Shown here: piece after piece, positions 21,632-32,700 of the stretch | How the letters are laid out: each line of letters starts with the position of its first letter | Position numbering within the stretch: the first letter of the stretch is position 1 | Source: Mesodorylaimus sp. YZB2_4 | Taxonomy: Eukaryota > Nematoda > Enoplea > Dorylaimida > Dorylaimidae | Direction: 5' to 3' | DNA: 64,000 nucleotides | Assembly (NCBI GenBank): GCA_030248295.1 | Contig: JASANH010001727.1 | Location: 620,001 to 684,000 of the forward strand | Position numbers and translations under genes: made by a program | Notes under the pieces: model-generated | Database searches by the model: none | What the model saw: the letters and a program-made list of their open reading frames with translations, nothing else | Told to the model about the DNA's origin: nothing

Positions 21632-23760
21632 TTATTTGGAGCTTCCGGATACGCTGGGGGCACCGTCATCGAAAAAGTACATGTACACTGCGTCTGCTGC
21701 ATAGAGCAGAACGTTGATCCAGGCGAATATCTAAAAACAAAAGGTTTTTTGAATAAAAGTTGAGTCCTCTGCGGAGCGCAAGAGAAAATCACAGCAGGCC
21801 CTCCGCTGAATTACAGTATTCTGAAACCAAAATACGAGTGTGGCAATGGAATGGCAGAAATAGAAAGCCAGCTGGATCATCAAACTGGCCAGTCTTGCGC
21901 CTCCTTGCAGGATCGTATCGATCTCCCGACTACACAGAACCGCTGAAGCTGGGAAACCAGGAGCTACGATAACACTGCTAAACCTACCCAACAATGCGGG
22001 CATCGTTCGTCGACGCGTACTGAGGGGGCTTTCAGAAACAAAGGAAATCTACACTATAAGTTTATTATTCTAACCATCGGCCCAGAAAAGCCTGAGGTCA
22101 CAATTTACAGAACGTTAAAAATATAGTAACTTTTTGGAAAATATGTAATTTATATCTACTGTATCTTTTGGAAAATAGAACACAGTGGCCCTCTATCTTG
22201 AATCTGTGTCCTAAACAGTGTCCTTAACACACCAGGGTGTCCTAAAGCCATGTCATACTGTATGATAAGGACCTGGTAAGAGGCATTGAAAAGGATCACT
22301 TGGCGCACCCCAAGTAACATACCATAAATACATTCCACCCAAGATACGGCCTCAGAGTCCAATGGCCACACACTGCAACCTGCTGTATTCTAGTGCTATC
22401 GAGTATCTGGGCTCCAGCACGCTTTGAACGAGATCCTGCCGAGGAGGCAGACTTTGCTAGATTATCTTACTGTGGAAGCTATCCATTGCGGCCTGTAAGG
22501 ATTCAAATACGTTCTTTCATTTTCTCCAGTACCAGGGCCAATTTTGACAGTTATTTGCGTCCAGCTCGCGTACCACGCTTCCACACTCGCAGCGATTATG
22601 TAAAAGACCACAGCCACTATGTTGTAGATTAGTTCCTGAAAAATAATGCCAAAAGGTTAGTTTTCCTAATTTGCTGGCGATGGAAAGAGAAGTTTTCTGA
22701 AAACCACCAAAAACTAGTCCATGTTCTAAAGTTACCACTTTTTCTTCTCCTATTGATCCAACCAGCAAACGAAGGGATGGAGGCAGAGTATTGACAGAAA
22801 GAACAGATTTAGTTGTACTATTGACTTGAACAAGTTCTGTATTTAATATTTTAACCAAAACATACCAGACACCCTGGGAAACTGAAAATATGCATCCATA
22901 TTTAGGTGAGCCAATCCCTACTTTCAAGGCCTAGCCCGGTACGAGGGGCAGTAAACATGGACAGCGTATTTGTACTCACCCCGAATCGTATATTTTCGGA
23001 GAGTGACGAGGAGAGCGAAGTGGGTTTGGCCAATAAATGATATAATATCAAGGCGATATTACCAAAAATGAATATAATGCCCACAAATAAGACAAACCCT
23101 TGGCCACCCAACTCGCCGTACCACATCGGACTGCTTGGTGCCCCGCAAAGAATGCCTGACAAGCATTGCTCCGCGTTAGCTGTCGAAATCACGATTATGC
23201 CCACCACCTGGTAACAGAAAGTTTTGGTAGTTTTCTTTGCCTTGCCTGCTGTGATCTAGTCGAAGTTTAGATGCTGTCAATATTTTTAAAAATTCCACAA
23301 ATCTTGAAAATTATATTTTTGAAGAAAAGTTTGTGCAAATGATTTGAATTTCTATAAAATAAAACTCCCGTGTTTTTAGTCGGCATGAAAGGGATGGCAA
23401 TAATCCAATGCCATCTATTCAGTCAATTTTAACCCCAAATTTTTCTGAAGGTCATTTAATTTCAGGTCTGTGCATTTTCAAAACCTTACATACCAATTCG
23501 ACAATTCTCAAAATTCCCAAAACATTTCGAAAGTAATAAGTGAACAAGGTAATGGTGCAGTGCTGTTCTTCAGCGTCGCCTTGCATATGACCACGACGAC
23601 GTTCGATTTCCACCGCAGTATCTCCATTATTAGCACCCCCATAGGCGTGTGGTTGGGCCACTCCTTGTTGATGATGCTGATTGTAACTATTTCGCGCCGC
23701 TTGTGCAGCAGCCAACGATTGAGCAGCTGATCTCGTATTCGAGCCTTCCATGTCGCCCAT
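21632..23760 (-). CDS. MARVEL-domain four-TM protein, paralogue 3
   Basis: Four minus-strand exons (23760-23494, 23207-22980, 22635-22471, 21730-21632) give 89, 76, 55 and 33 codons and a 252-residue protein, all in phase 0. The N-terminus is polar, Gln/Ala-rich with a His/Gln stretch (NSYNQHHQQ). TM1 crosses splice 1 (NVLGILRIVEL then VVGIIVISTANAEQC). TM2 is GFVLFVGIIFIFGNIALILYHLL, TM3 is AVVFYIIAASVEAWYASW, and TM4 is IFAWINVLLYAADAVYMYFF. It is clearly closer to paralogue 2 than to paralogue 1: TNAEQC/TANAEQC, NPYRPQWIA in both, and FAWIN in both. Exon 3 carries a 10-codon insertion relative to the other two. A vesicle or membrane-organising role is inferred from the family only. Confidence 0.85.
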
Positions 23761-26700
23761 AAGCTAACCAAATGTGCCCTCGGATTCGTGCCACCTGAGC
23801 AGCGATTTCAGCTACTACGCCGATGGTGGATGCTAAAGTTGGGAAAAATAAGATCAATGCCCTGGGAAAAAATTTGATAGTTTGGAATCGAAGTAATCTA
23901 CTATCAGAACACTGAATCCCCCAAAACTCGATAGAATCGCCAATGAAACTTTTTTTGGTTGATACAAAACAGAAAGTGTTAAAAAGCGATGTGTGTTTTT
24001 TACTCCATATACTCGAGAATGCGCACGATAGAAGGGCACGAATTGAATTGGATTGGCTAGCGTGCAGGAAAGTAGTCGTCGAGTGTGGCATAGCTGTGGT
24101 GTGGGATGGCGGCTGGAGATCACGACACGACACGCGACCAAGCCAGCTCGAACGAAGACTAGTTGCCACACTGGCACTACAAGCAAAACTTTTCAGGTTA
24201 GCCGTAAAATGAAAATACAACGAGCCAAAATACGGCTACTATATCGAGCGAAAGAGAGAGAGTGAGAGAGTAAAGTGGAGAAAACGGCTCACGCGCATAC
24301 TTATACAAAAGCGCTCCAGTTTCGTCGTCGTCGTCAAAACTTTTCAAAAACCGGCTTTTTCAATTTCCACAAACTTTCTACTGTAGTCATGAGGTATGCA
24401 GAAAAGGACCAATAATATGAATGGCTAAACTCTAATCTATGCAGTATTGCTTAGGAATTTTAGGAAAAAAGGCCAATTCGAAACGAGTGACTGACGGACG
24501 GTTGGTCTAAAATAAATACAGTAGAAAAACGGGCTCGAAATCCGCTCATTCTTGGACAAATTTTGGTTAGTATACTCGAATAGGACAATGTCGTACTCGT
24601 CGGCGACCATGAACAGACGCGAATAAAATGTATCGAATAGGATTGCCTTACGAATTTATCCTATTTAGCCGAAGCGGATTCGAAGCGGTCACGGGCCAAC
24701 GAGACGACGGTTCGGTAAACTTTGTACACGAACCACGAGAAGCCCAATGGTTTGGCGACAGTGAACATCGTACTTAGTACAAGCCAATTGGCCCATATAT
24801 TTACTTTGGGGCAGGTGGAGGCTAGTGCCAGAGCTTATTTTACCCCTTTTCCACCCTGTACCAACACTGGACGCAATTCCGTCGCGCGACATCAGCTAGC
24901 ACTGACTCCGGGCTAGGGCCGTGCTAACTAGACTAATCGTAAGTGGGAACTCTTGATAAAAGCTGAGAAGTCATACGAAACGGAAACCGTTAAAGAAGCA
25001 CGTCGCAGCACAGCGCTTGAAAATCTGCTAACTAAAACATGAAAAACTATGTGCATAGAAGACAGAATAATGGTTGGAGGACGGGCGAGGTAAGACTAGC
25101 TTTAGTACTTGGCGAGAATGTACAAGACACCTCACCTGTACCAGTTTCTTACCTAAACTAGTTCTTATCCTTTCTCGTTCGGCCAAGTTCAATCTGGCCT
25201 CAGCACAGTCATAAAAACAACTAAACGAAGACGACAGTCATGCACTTATTTTGGAATTTTATGTCTGACGAAACTAAAAATGGCCAACTTGAGTGTAATC
25301 GCTAAACGACTATTGGTACTTTTGTGTATGGTCCCAGTCCATATTTCAAAACGGGGGCAGCGAACCGAACTGAGGTGAGGCATTACAAAATGAAAGACCA
25401 CTGGTGTGTGTGCAATTTATAAAACCATCTACTTCCTGCCTATTCGAGCGGCCCATGTTGACTTACGGGCGGAAAAGTGAACTATTTGAATAGGGGCTAG
25501 GTTTGTGTATCCGATTTCCGATACGCCACATGCATGCTCCATTTTATGCTGCGCCCACAAAGTAGACCGCCACCGACTAGGATGTGTGCTAAGCCATTGG
25601 CACTGACCATTGTTTGTGTTTGGGTGTGCACAGGGTAAGTGGATGGATGGGCGGGGAGAAACAGAGCATCTCAGCAACTTATTGCTTTTTTTAAAACAAA
25701 TCAATCATTTGTGCAAGTCGCTCGTGGTGATGGATTGTAGGTAAATTTTATAATACTGTACGAACATACCTTCGTTTAGTGATGTGAAAAACATGAGCAT
25801 GAAGCCATCAGGACAAAACTTAATCCTTGTGTGTACGAGTAGGTCATACATGAGGATGCGTGTTATGACAACGAAACCATCTTTGTGGCCGCGGTGTGAC
25901 TTGCTGACTTGAATGAAATATTTTTACACTGCATGCAACACTTTCACGGTTCACATGGTAGCTCGGGGCTCTAAAACTACACATCCCGTATTTCCCATTT
26001 CAGTGTAATCTTACTAAGATCTTGCTTAAATTCTTACTAAGCCTTAGCACGAATCTTGCTAGTATTAGTTGAGATTTTAAAAAAAGAGTTTGTCCAGATA
26101 AGTTAAGATTTTATCACGAGTTTGCTAAAGAAATCAGCAAGATGAGGAATGCGGGATATGCTAGCATTCAATATATGGCAGTAAGAAGAATGATGCTATT
26201 GGAGAGTTTGGTGAATACATACCATAGTGGGTGTCCACCAAGGCTCGGCGCTTTCTTCGCTGTTCTCAATAACGAGGACTCATGCATGAGCACTGTCACG
26301 GCTGATATAGCCTAAAGCATTCATAGACCCCTCTTTGCGGACATGTGATGTTGGTCCACGGAACCCGCACTGGCCTTCGAAGCGATAAAGATCGGAGTAC
26401 ACAATATCAAGCGAATCTTCGATCAGCGTTGAAGAAGGCATCCCCGCTAAAAGTTGTCAACCCCCACTAAACTACATCTGTTTTCTTTTGGAATATGCAG
26501 TCGAACTCGCTTAACAGCAACCGCTCGGGACCGCCAAAAGAGTTGTTGTTACCCGAGGTCTGCTATCCGATTTTTGCCACAAAAGCTTTCTACTGTAATG
26601 GTACATGATTCCACGCAAAAAGAGCGCAGCAAAAAGGGCGCACACAAAAAGGGCGCAGCTTCCAACCAGGAAGAGCTGCTTCAGCTTCATGTTCATGTTT

Positions 26701-27174
26701 TACCACATCACCAAACGCTTATGCGCACTCGAGGGTGGAGGGACCGCAGCTTCCCCGCTTGGGCGAGGGACCCCGCTTGGAACCGCAGCTTCCCCTTCCA
26801 CAGAAGAACAGGCTTTCCACCCACTATTTATATCAACGGCAATACACAAACGCTATAATATGCACAAGCACAATGTTATTCATTGCTCAAAGAGGTCAAG
26901 GATCTTTCTCTGCGTACATTCTGTCAAAGCATTTTTTCCGCTTTCTGCTTTTTCCAGCTGGCCATAAGTAGCTACGAATAGAAAAAGGAAATGTCAAGTA
27001 AATAAGCGCTATTCAAAAAAGTGCTTCTAAATCTGATCTTCTGATCATCACCAGTCGCTCCTTCAGGGTCAAATTCAGACACGGACCACATTTGGTCATA
27101 TTTGGTCCGTGTTGAATTTGACTATTGACAAAATTTGCTTTTATCTAGTTTAAAAGCTACTTGGCGTGGCAAAA
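23761..27174. other. Long intergenic stretch, no gene seen
   Basis: Only short unsupported frames are present. There is a GA-rich microsatellite near 24249-24274, which may be the promoter side of paralogue 3. A SINE body fragment lies near 26.7 kb, and a degenerate TTACTAAG/CTTGCT repetitive patch near 26.0 kb. Confidence 0.4.
26686..26745 (-). repeat. SINE body fragment
   Basis: CATGTTCATGTTTTACCACATCACCAAACGCTTATGCGCACTCGAGGGTG-type sequence matches the tail and body of the 15.5-kb SINE in the same orientation. The tRNA head is missing; after the CTCGAGGGTG the sequence diverges into GGGACCGCAGCTTCCCC repeats. Confidence 0.7.
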
Positions 27175-27417
27175 ATGGTTGCTTGTATCAGAGTATTGCT
27201 GTTTATCGGGGTTGCTCTTACGCAAGGCGCAACTGTGTACAAAACGGCAAACAGTTGCTGCTATCTGGGTTGCTGTTCGGTGAGTTCGACTGTATGCACC
27301 CGCGTCACTATGCGGCGTGTAAAGGGCGTGCACACAGTATCCTCAAAGAAAACAGGTTATAACTTCCCACCCGGAAGAGGAAAGGTTATGTCGTACGTTT
27401 CGTTCTGCGTCAATTAG
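27175..27417 (+). CDS. Small secreted cysteine-rich protein
   Basis: This 80-residue frame has a clear signal peptide (MVACIRVLLFIGVALTQGA). The mature region of about 60 residues has six Cys in the pattern CC-x3-CC-x6-C and a final C near the C-terminus (SFCVN). The core is basic (MRRVKG, SSKK). The start chosen is the ATG at 27175, which begins the signal peptide. A GTGAGT after the second CC pair could be a splice donor, so a longer spliced form is possible. The size, secretion signal and paired Cys suit an antimicrobial, structural or defensive peptide. I recognise no family and do not assign an activity. Confidence 0.55.
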   Translation: MVACIRVLLFIGVALTQGATVYKTANSCCYLGCCSVSSTVCTRVTMRRVKGVHTVSSKKTGYNFPPGRGKVMSYVSFCVN

Positions 27418-27581
27418 CAGCCAGCTCTACAGTCCAGCTAATGTCCAGAGGGTCAGAATCGAAAATATGAAACAAGTTACAGAAACTTGGGAAGTGGGCG
27501 TTTCGATCGGACTGTGCCATCACTCACCAGCGATGGCACACCTCCGCATTCAGTACAAGAAAGGGAAACAAATGGCAATGT

Positions 27582-27622
27582 GAACCCCCACCCCCACCCC
27601 CAGGGGGTGGGGGTGGGGGTTC
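27582..27622. repeat. Perfect 41-nt palindrome with G5 runs
   Basis: A 20-nt arm (GAA then CCCCCA twice, then C5) is followed by a single A and its exact reverse complement. Each strand therefore has three G5 runs separated by T and three C5 runs separated by A. It can extrude as a 20-bp hairpin with a minimal loop. With an extra G run it could form quadruplex or i-motif structures. It lies 165 bp downstream of the Cys-rich peptide stop codon. Confidence 0.95.
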
Positions 27623-29798
27623 GTTAAAGTCGTTTGGCGTTATCTGATGCGTTGAATTGACACAAAAGCGGGGTCAAAAATTGAAGTTTGTGCCTCTATG
27701 GTTTCCATAGATCAAACCTTACAGAAAGCCCATATATTTCTCCTTAGAAAATGCCAACGTGAGAGAGTTTGAATGTCATGGGAGCCTTCTTATCGCTTAT
27801 TTTTCTTATTTAGCACTCCAAATGGTTAAAAAACCTACTCAAAGGGGGAGCGCTAGAAAAAAACCGTTTCTCGAATTTGACATGTAGCGTCAGAAACAAG
27901 AACAGGGATTTCATCTGCTGTTTCTTAGAGAAGGTGCAAACAAAAGCTCCTATACCTTTGCATAAGAGTGTGCATAAAATGAAGCAACATTTCCACACAG
28001 AATATTTGATGAATGTGCATCAAAATCTGCTTGAAGTTGAACCATACAGCAACGTTTTTGAAATCTTGTGCAAGTTTCATATGTTAATATACAATTTTTT
28101 GTAGTGATCACCAAGCAAAGCAATAGTGATAACTTGGCTTACAATTAGTAGCAAACTTTTTTCCCTGTGGCTTACTGTAAATGTCAAAAAGCGCTTGGAA
28201 CGCTGATAATTCGCCAAAATGCTTTTGAACTTATTCTATCAGCCTTTTTAATTTATGACGTGAAGAAAAAAAAGGATCGATGTCGGTTGGAAAGATGACG
28301 ATCTGTCAACGCCAGAAAAGCATCTCAGTCAATCTTACGATAAGAATGCACACAGGCAAGGTTTCATTACGCGTTCTAATGCCATACATTTTGATATAAC
28401 CTAGCCCATTATTCGACTCGCCACTTACGCGCCATTTATGACTTGCAACAGGAAAATGAGATCGGGGAAAGCCTTTTTACAGCGCTTCAAATTTCGTTCA
28501 TTACTCTTTAATAGCCATTTGCTGCTGCCTAATGATCACTTCGACTGGGTTGATTGAGCACTCGGAAGCCAAAAGCTTACAGGGGATAGCGATATCATGA
28601 GGTTTTATTTTCCGTATCTCCAAGGCAGTCTAGCTTGAATTATAGATATTCAAAACGTCAACGTTTCTAGGTAGTTTTACTTGATGGAACGGCCACCCAT
28701 TTAAGTACAATCTGAAAATTTGTGGCAATGGTTTTGGCTGACTTATTACTCCACACAGTGTACTTTAACTGTTTTTTTTCGAATACCTTGAGTGGCATTT
28801 TTTTAGGTCCGAAGCATTCCATTTTTAGGCACAAACTTCTTGATCCTTTGGCGATAGTTTTTCGCAAGCAATTACGCAACAGAAAATTTTGCATGGATCA
28901 AAGGGCTGATTCGGAAGCATGACGACTGCAGTGATCCATACTTTTTTAGCGTTAGTATTGCTTCTGTCTTATCTACATTTTGCATCCACCTTGATACTTA
29001 CTTGCTAAGATACATGTCATATCATATTTTATCCATAGCCAAGCACTCTACAGCGCACTCGAGTGCTAAGGAACACAATAAACGACAATCATTTTATACC
29101 GAGGCGGGAGTCGAACCCTCCCCTCTAAGTGCGCACCCAGCGTTAGAGGCAGCCGCCTAACCCGCTCGGCCACGACCCCGATTACTCTTAAATGTATGCC
29201 GCCTATTACCACGCTGGTACGTACTTACTTTACACCACGTGTACTGCACATTTACAGCGCAAACCACGGTTTGCTTGCAGTGACCTGCAGCTTACAGAAA
29301 TTACGATGGCCTGCCTGAGAAAAACGGGATTCCTTATAATTTCGTCCTAAAATATCAGGGTGGAGCAAATTTATTCCTACAGGATCATTCTGTCCAAGAA
29401 GATTGATCGCGTGGAAGATCGAAAGAGCATAGAACCGCACCGGATGTAATTTTGTTGCTAGAGATGGGCAAATTAGCGGGAATAATACCAGACCCTTCTT
29501 GACAGCTGTGCTCAACAAACAACTTCCTGCATTTATAAAAAATCATGATCTAAACTATCTTTTGCAAGAATTTTGTGGAATATTAGCCGCAATTTTAACT
29601 AGGCACATTTATATTATCTGAATCGTATTTCGGCCAGGCATGCATTACAGGCTAATCGTTGTCGCTCTGATTCTGATGACGCCGTTTTGTTGGGCGTTTA
29701 CCTCGAATTTAGGGGGCCAACCATCTTTTCTTTGTTCACCATGGCAGCGCGGCCGCCTTTTATGGCCTTCCAGAAGCCGACATCTTCAGTCTCGAACC
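27623..29798. other. Intergenic, no gene seen apart from a SINE
   Basis: Open frames such as 27877-28104 lack domains. A tRNA-derived SINE lies at 29.05-29.18 kb. The 3' end should hold the lectin promoter. An in-frame upstream ATG at 29640 is discussed with that gene. Confidence 0.4.
29052..29180 (-). repeat. tRNA-derived SINE, Ser/Leu-like head
   Basis: Read on the minus strand, box A is TGGCCGAGCGGGTTAGGC, the form found in class II (Ser/Leu) tRNAs. Box B is GGTTCGACTCC. A downstream CACTCGAGTGC body element is shared with the other SINE copies. The anticodon arm and acceptor stem are too imperfect for a functional tRNA. It is probably a divergent subfamily of the 15.5/57.0-kb SINE and points to its tRNA ancestor. 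Confidence 0.65.
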
Positions 29799-32700
29799 AT
29801 GAAGAAGGTAACCTTGGTCATTGTTTGTTTTACTTTGACCAAGAGTTTATCACTAGGTAAGTGAATGTACGAGCTGGCATAAAGGATACCTTTGCGAAAG
29901 GCAAAGTCTCAGCGTGGGTTTAGACTTAATAAGGGTATCCAAGCATTGGTTAATTTTCCATCAGGCAAGGTTTAAGAGAAGGTTTCTGAGAGACTCGACC
30001 TGGGCTGGCCAGTCGACGTTTTTGACCCCCTGTTTTTATACGCTATACCGAGAGTACTCACAAAACTGATCGTCTTGGCGGAAGTAAGATTTTTCTGAAA
30101 TGCCTACATATAGAAATGAAGCACTTTAATGGTCAGAATGGGTCAGTTTTGGTCCAAAAATCATAACTTGCTTAGTTTTGGGTCTAGAACAATTTTTAAA
30201 ATACAGAAATGACCGCTACATTTAAGGATGTAAAACTTTTCATAAACTAGCCTGGCTGTAATCGTTCATGAGATATTCGAAAAAACCCTTCCGTGATCCG
30301 CCGTGATCAGGCACATAATCGATTATGGGTGAATTATAAAAACCAGATCTCCTAGCTTTTTTCACTGAAAGAGCCTAGGGTCAAAACATCATAAAACTAC
30401 CCTAATTTCCGCTCTACGATCACAGTTATTGTGAATATGGCTAATGACTGCTACACATTCTAGCAAGTTCAGCTAATCATGATCGATAATTTCAGCTGTG
30501 TATTACTCGCGCTGATCAGTCATAGCCTATCTTGTGGCCCTTGAAAAGAGCTTTAAAATCTTCTTTTTCTTCGCATTAAACTTCGTTCATTTTTACCCAA
30601 GATATTAAAGAAAACTAGAATTCGGCAAGAAGTGCCTGTGGGATGCTACTTTTGAATTTCCCGCCCGCGTTCCGCTTTTGACATAAGAGCTGAGGAGGCT
30701 GCTTACTTTTGAAACCGCCAGAAACTTTATACCTTTTCTGTTTTTCATTAAAGACAGATATTCCAGTACAAAATTAGACTGACGCATAGTGAAGAAGAGA
30801 GAAACTTATATATTTTCTCGCGATTTCTAGAGTGAACAGTCGAAACCAATATAATGTAAGCGGACAGAAAATTCAAAAGTTGCGTCCCGTGAGTACTTCT
30901 TGCTGAATTTGAGTTTTATTCAATCTTGGGTAGAAATAAACAAATTTTGACGCGGAAAAACCTATCAATGCTCTTTTCAAGGGCTACAAGAGGGCCATTA
31001 TTGATCAGCGCGAGTAATTAACAGCTGGATTGATCGATCATGATAAGCGAAAATTGCCGAAATGGGGCGCAGTAACCAGCCATGTGCACAATAATTAAGG
31101 GTCCGTAGTTCGGAAATTAGGTTGGATTTATGATGTTGGGACCCCAGGCTACTATTTCAGTGAAAAAATACCGGGAGATTGCTTCTATAATTCACTTATA
31201 ATTGATTATGTGCCTGATCAGGGCTAATAACGAATGGTTTTTTCGACTATCTCACGAACGATTACAGCTATCTTAATTTTTATAAAAGTTTTAGATTCCT
31301 TGAAATGTAGCGGCCATTTCTGCATTTTAAAAATTGTTCTAGACCCAAAACTAGGCGATTTATGACTTTTTGACCAAAAGTGACCCTTTCTGACCATTAA
31401 AGTGCTTCATTTCCACATATAGGCATTTTTGAAGAATTTTACTTCCGCCAAGACAATCTTGTGCAAGTACTTTCGATAGAGCGTATAAAAAAGAAGGGTC
31501 AAAAAATTTGACTGGCCAAGTGTATTTTATATACATAGGTCCAATCTCTCAGGCCCCTCTCTTAAATTCTTTAGGTATACCCTACTTTGTCACCAAGGAC
31601 TTTTTAAAAATGGGTTCTCGATAGGTCAAACCTGCACGAGTGACAAGACTGGTTTCGCCGGGAAATGCAAAAGATACAATGGGACTGTGCATGGCGGACG
31701 GTGTTTCTTCTTGGCACTGGCGACTACAGGTCAATTTTCACAATCTAATTGGGACGATTCATTTCGTGAATGCAAAAAGTTAGATGGAGCGTCGTTTGCC
31801 CAGATCCATACCAGAAGCGAGCTTGCGGCTTTGAAAGACCACTTTACGGTAAGCGAGTCTGTAATACAGTATGCATCTCTGCGGTGCATCACGTGACTAG
31901 CGTTGATACAGTTTTGGAAAAAAGATTCAGTTTCAGTTCCAGTTAAGTTAACTGAATCTCCGAATAGCGTCAGTTTCAGTTACAGTTAGCTGGATCTCAA
32001 AGGATTCAGTTAACTGAATTTAACTGAATGATTCAGTTTTTTCTTATAAAGCATTTCGCATCAAGATGTGAACACTTGACGACAACAATTCCCAATTTTC
32101 TTCAGTCAAATAACTGCTCTTCCGAATTTAAGACTTTAAGCAGCTCACAAGGCGCAGTAAAGACCAAAGTCAACACCAGACGGTCCCTTACGAGCACAGC
32201 GATGCACGACAATGTCTCAACAGTCCACCCACCAACAAATCCGCAGACAGACCAAGTACCTGAACCTTGTCATGTTCTAATTCTAATGCCATAGCTCATG
32301 ATTGTAATTTCTTTTGGTCCGAAAGAAAGCTCTGCGCAAAATATTTAGCTCGTCAGGCCAACTACTCAGCAGAGGTCAGCAGCCGAAGTCCTGCAAATTT
32401 TTGGAAACATTCTCGCTTCGTCGGGTCTTTCGTGCAAAAAAAATGCAGAACCAGAAGCCTAGAAGACGGATCCAAAGCCCATAGCCTGGACAGCGGGTTC
32501 AGAAGAGCCCTGCGAGTGTTTCTCAACTTTCTGTCGCCTCGCAACACACGAATTTAAGAAACCCGCAAGATTTTAGGAGCTGACCGCTGCTGACGATGAC
32601 ATGAAGTAAGCATGTCAAGTTCAACTCACTGGTTGGTAAAGCTTTCTAAGATCAAAAAGATGTAACTTTAAAATGTTTGTAATAAAATGATTGAAACGGA

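Noticed and set aside
27175-27417. Calling the Cys-rich peptide a toxin or defensin
   Set aside because: The Cys spacing does not match a family I can name; function left open.
29100-29180. Functional class II tRNA (Ser/Leu)
   Set aside because: Box A and box B are good, but the acceptor and anticodon stems do not pair properly and the SINE body follows.
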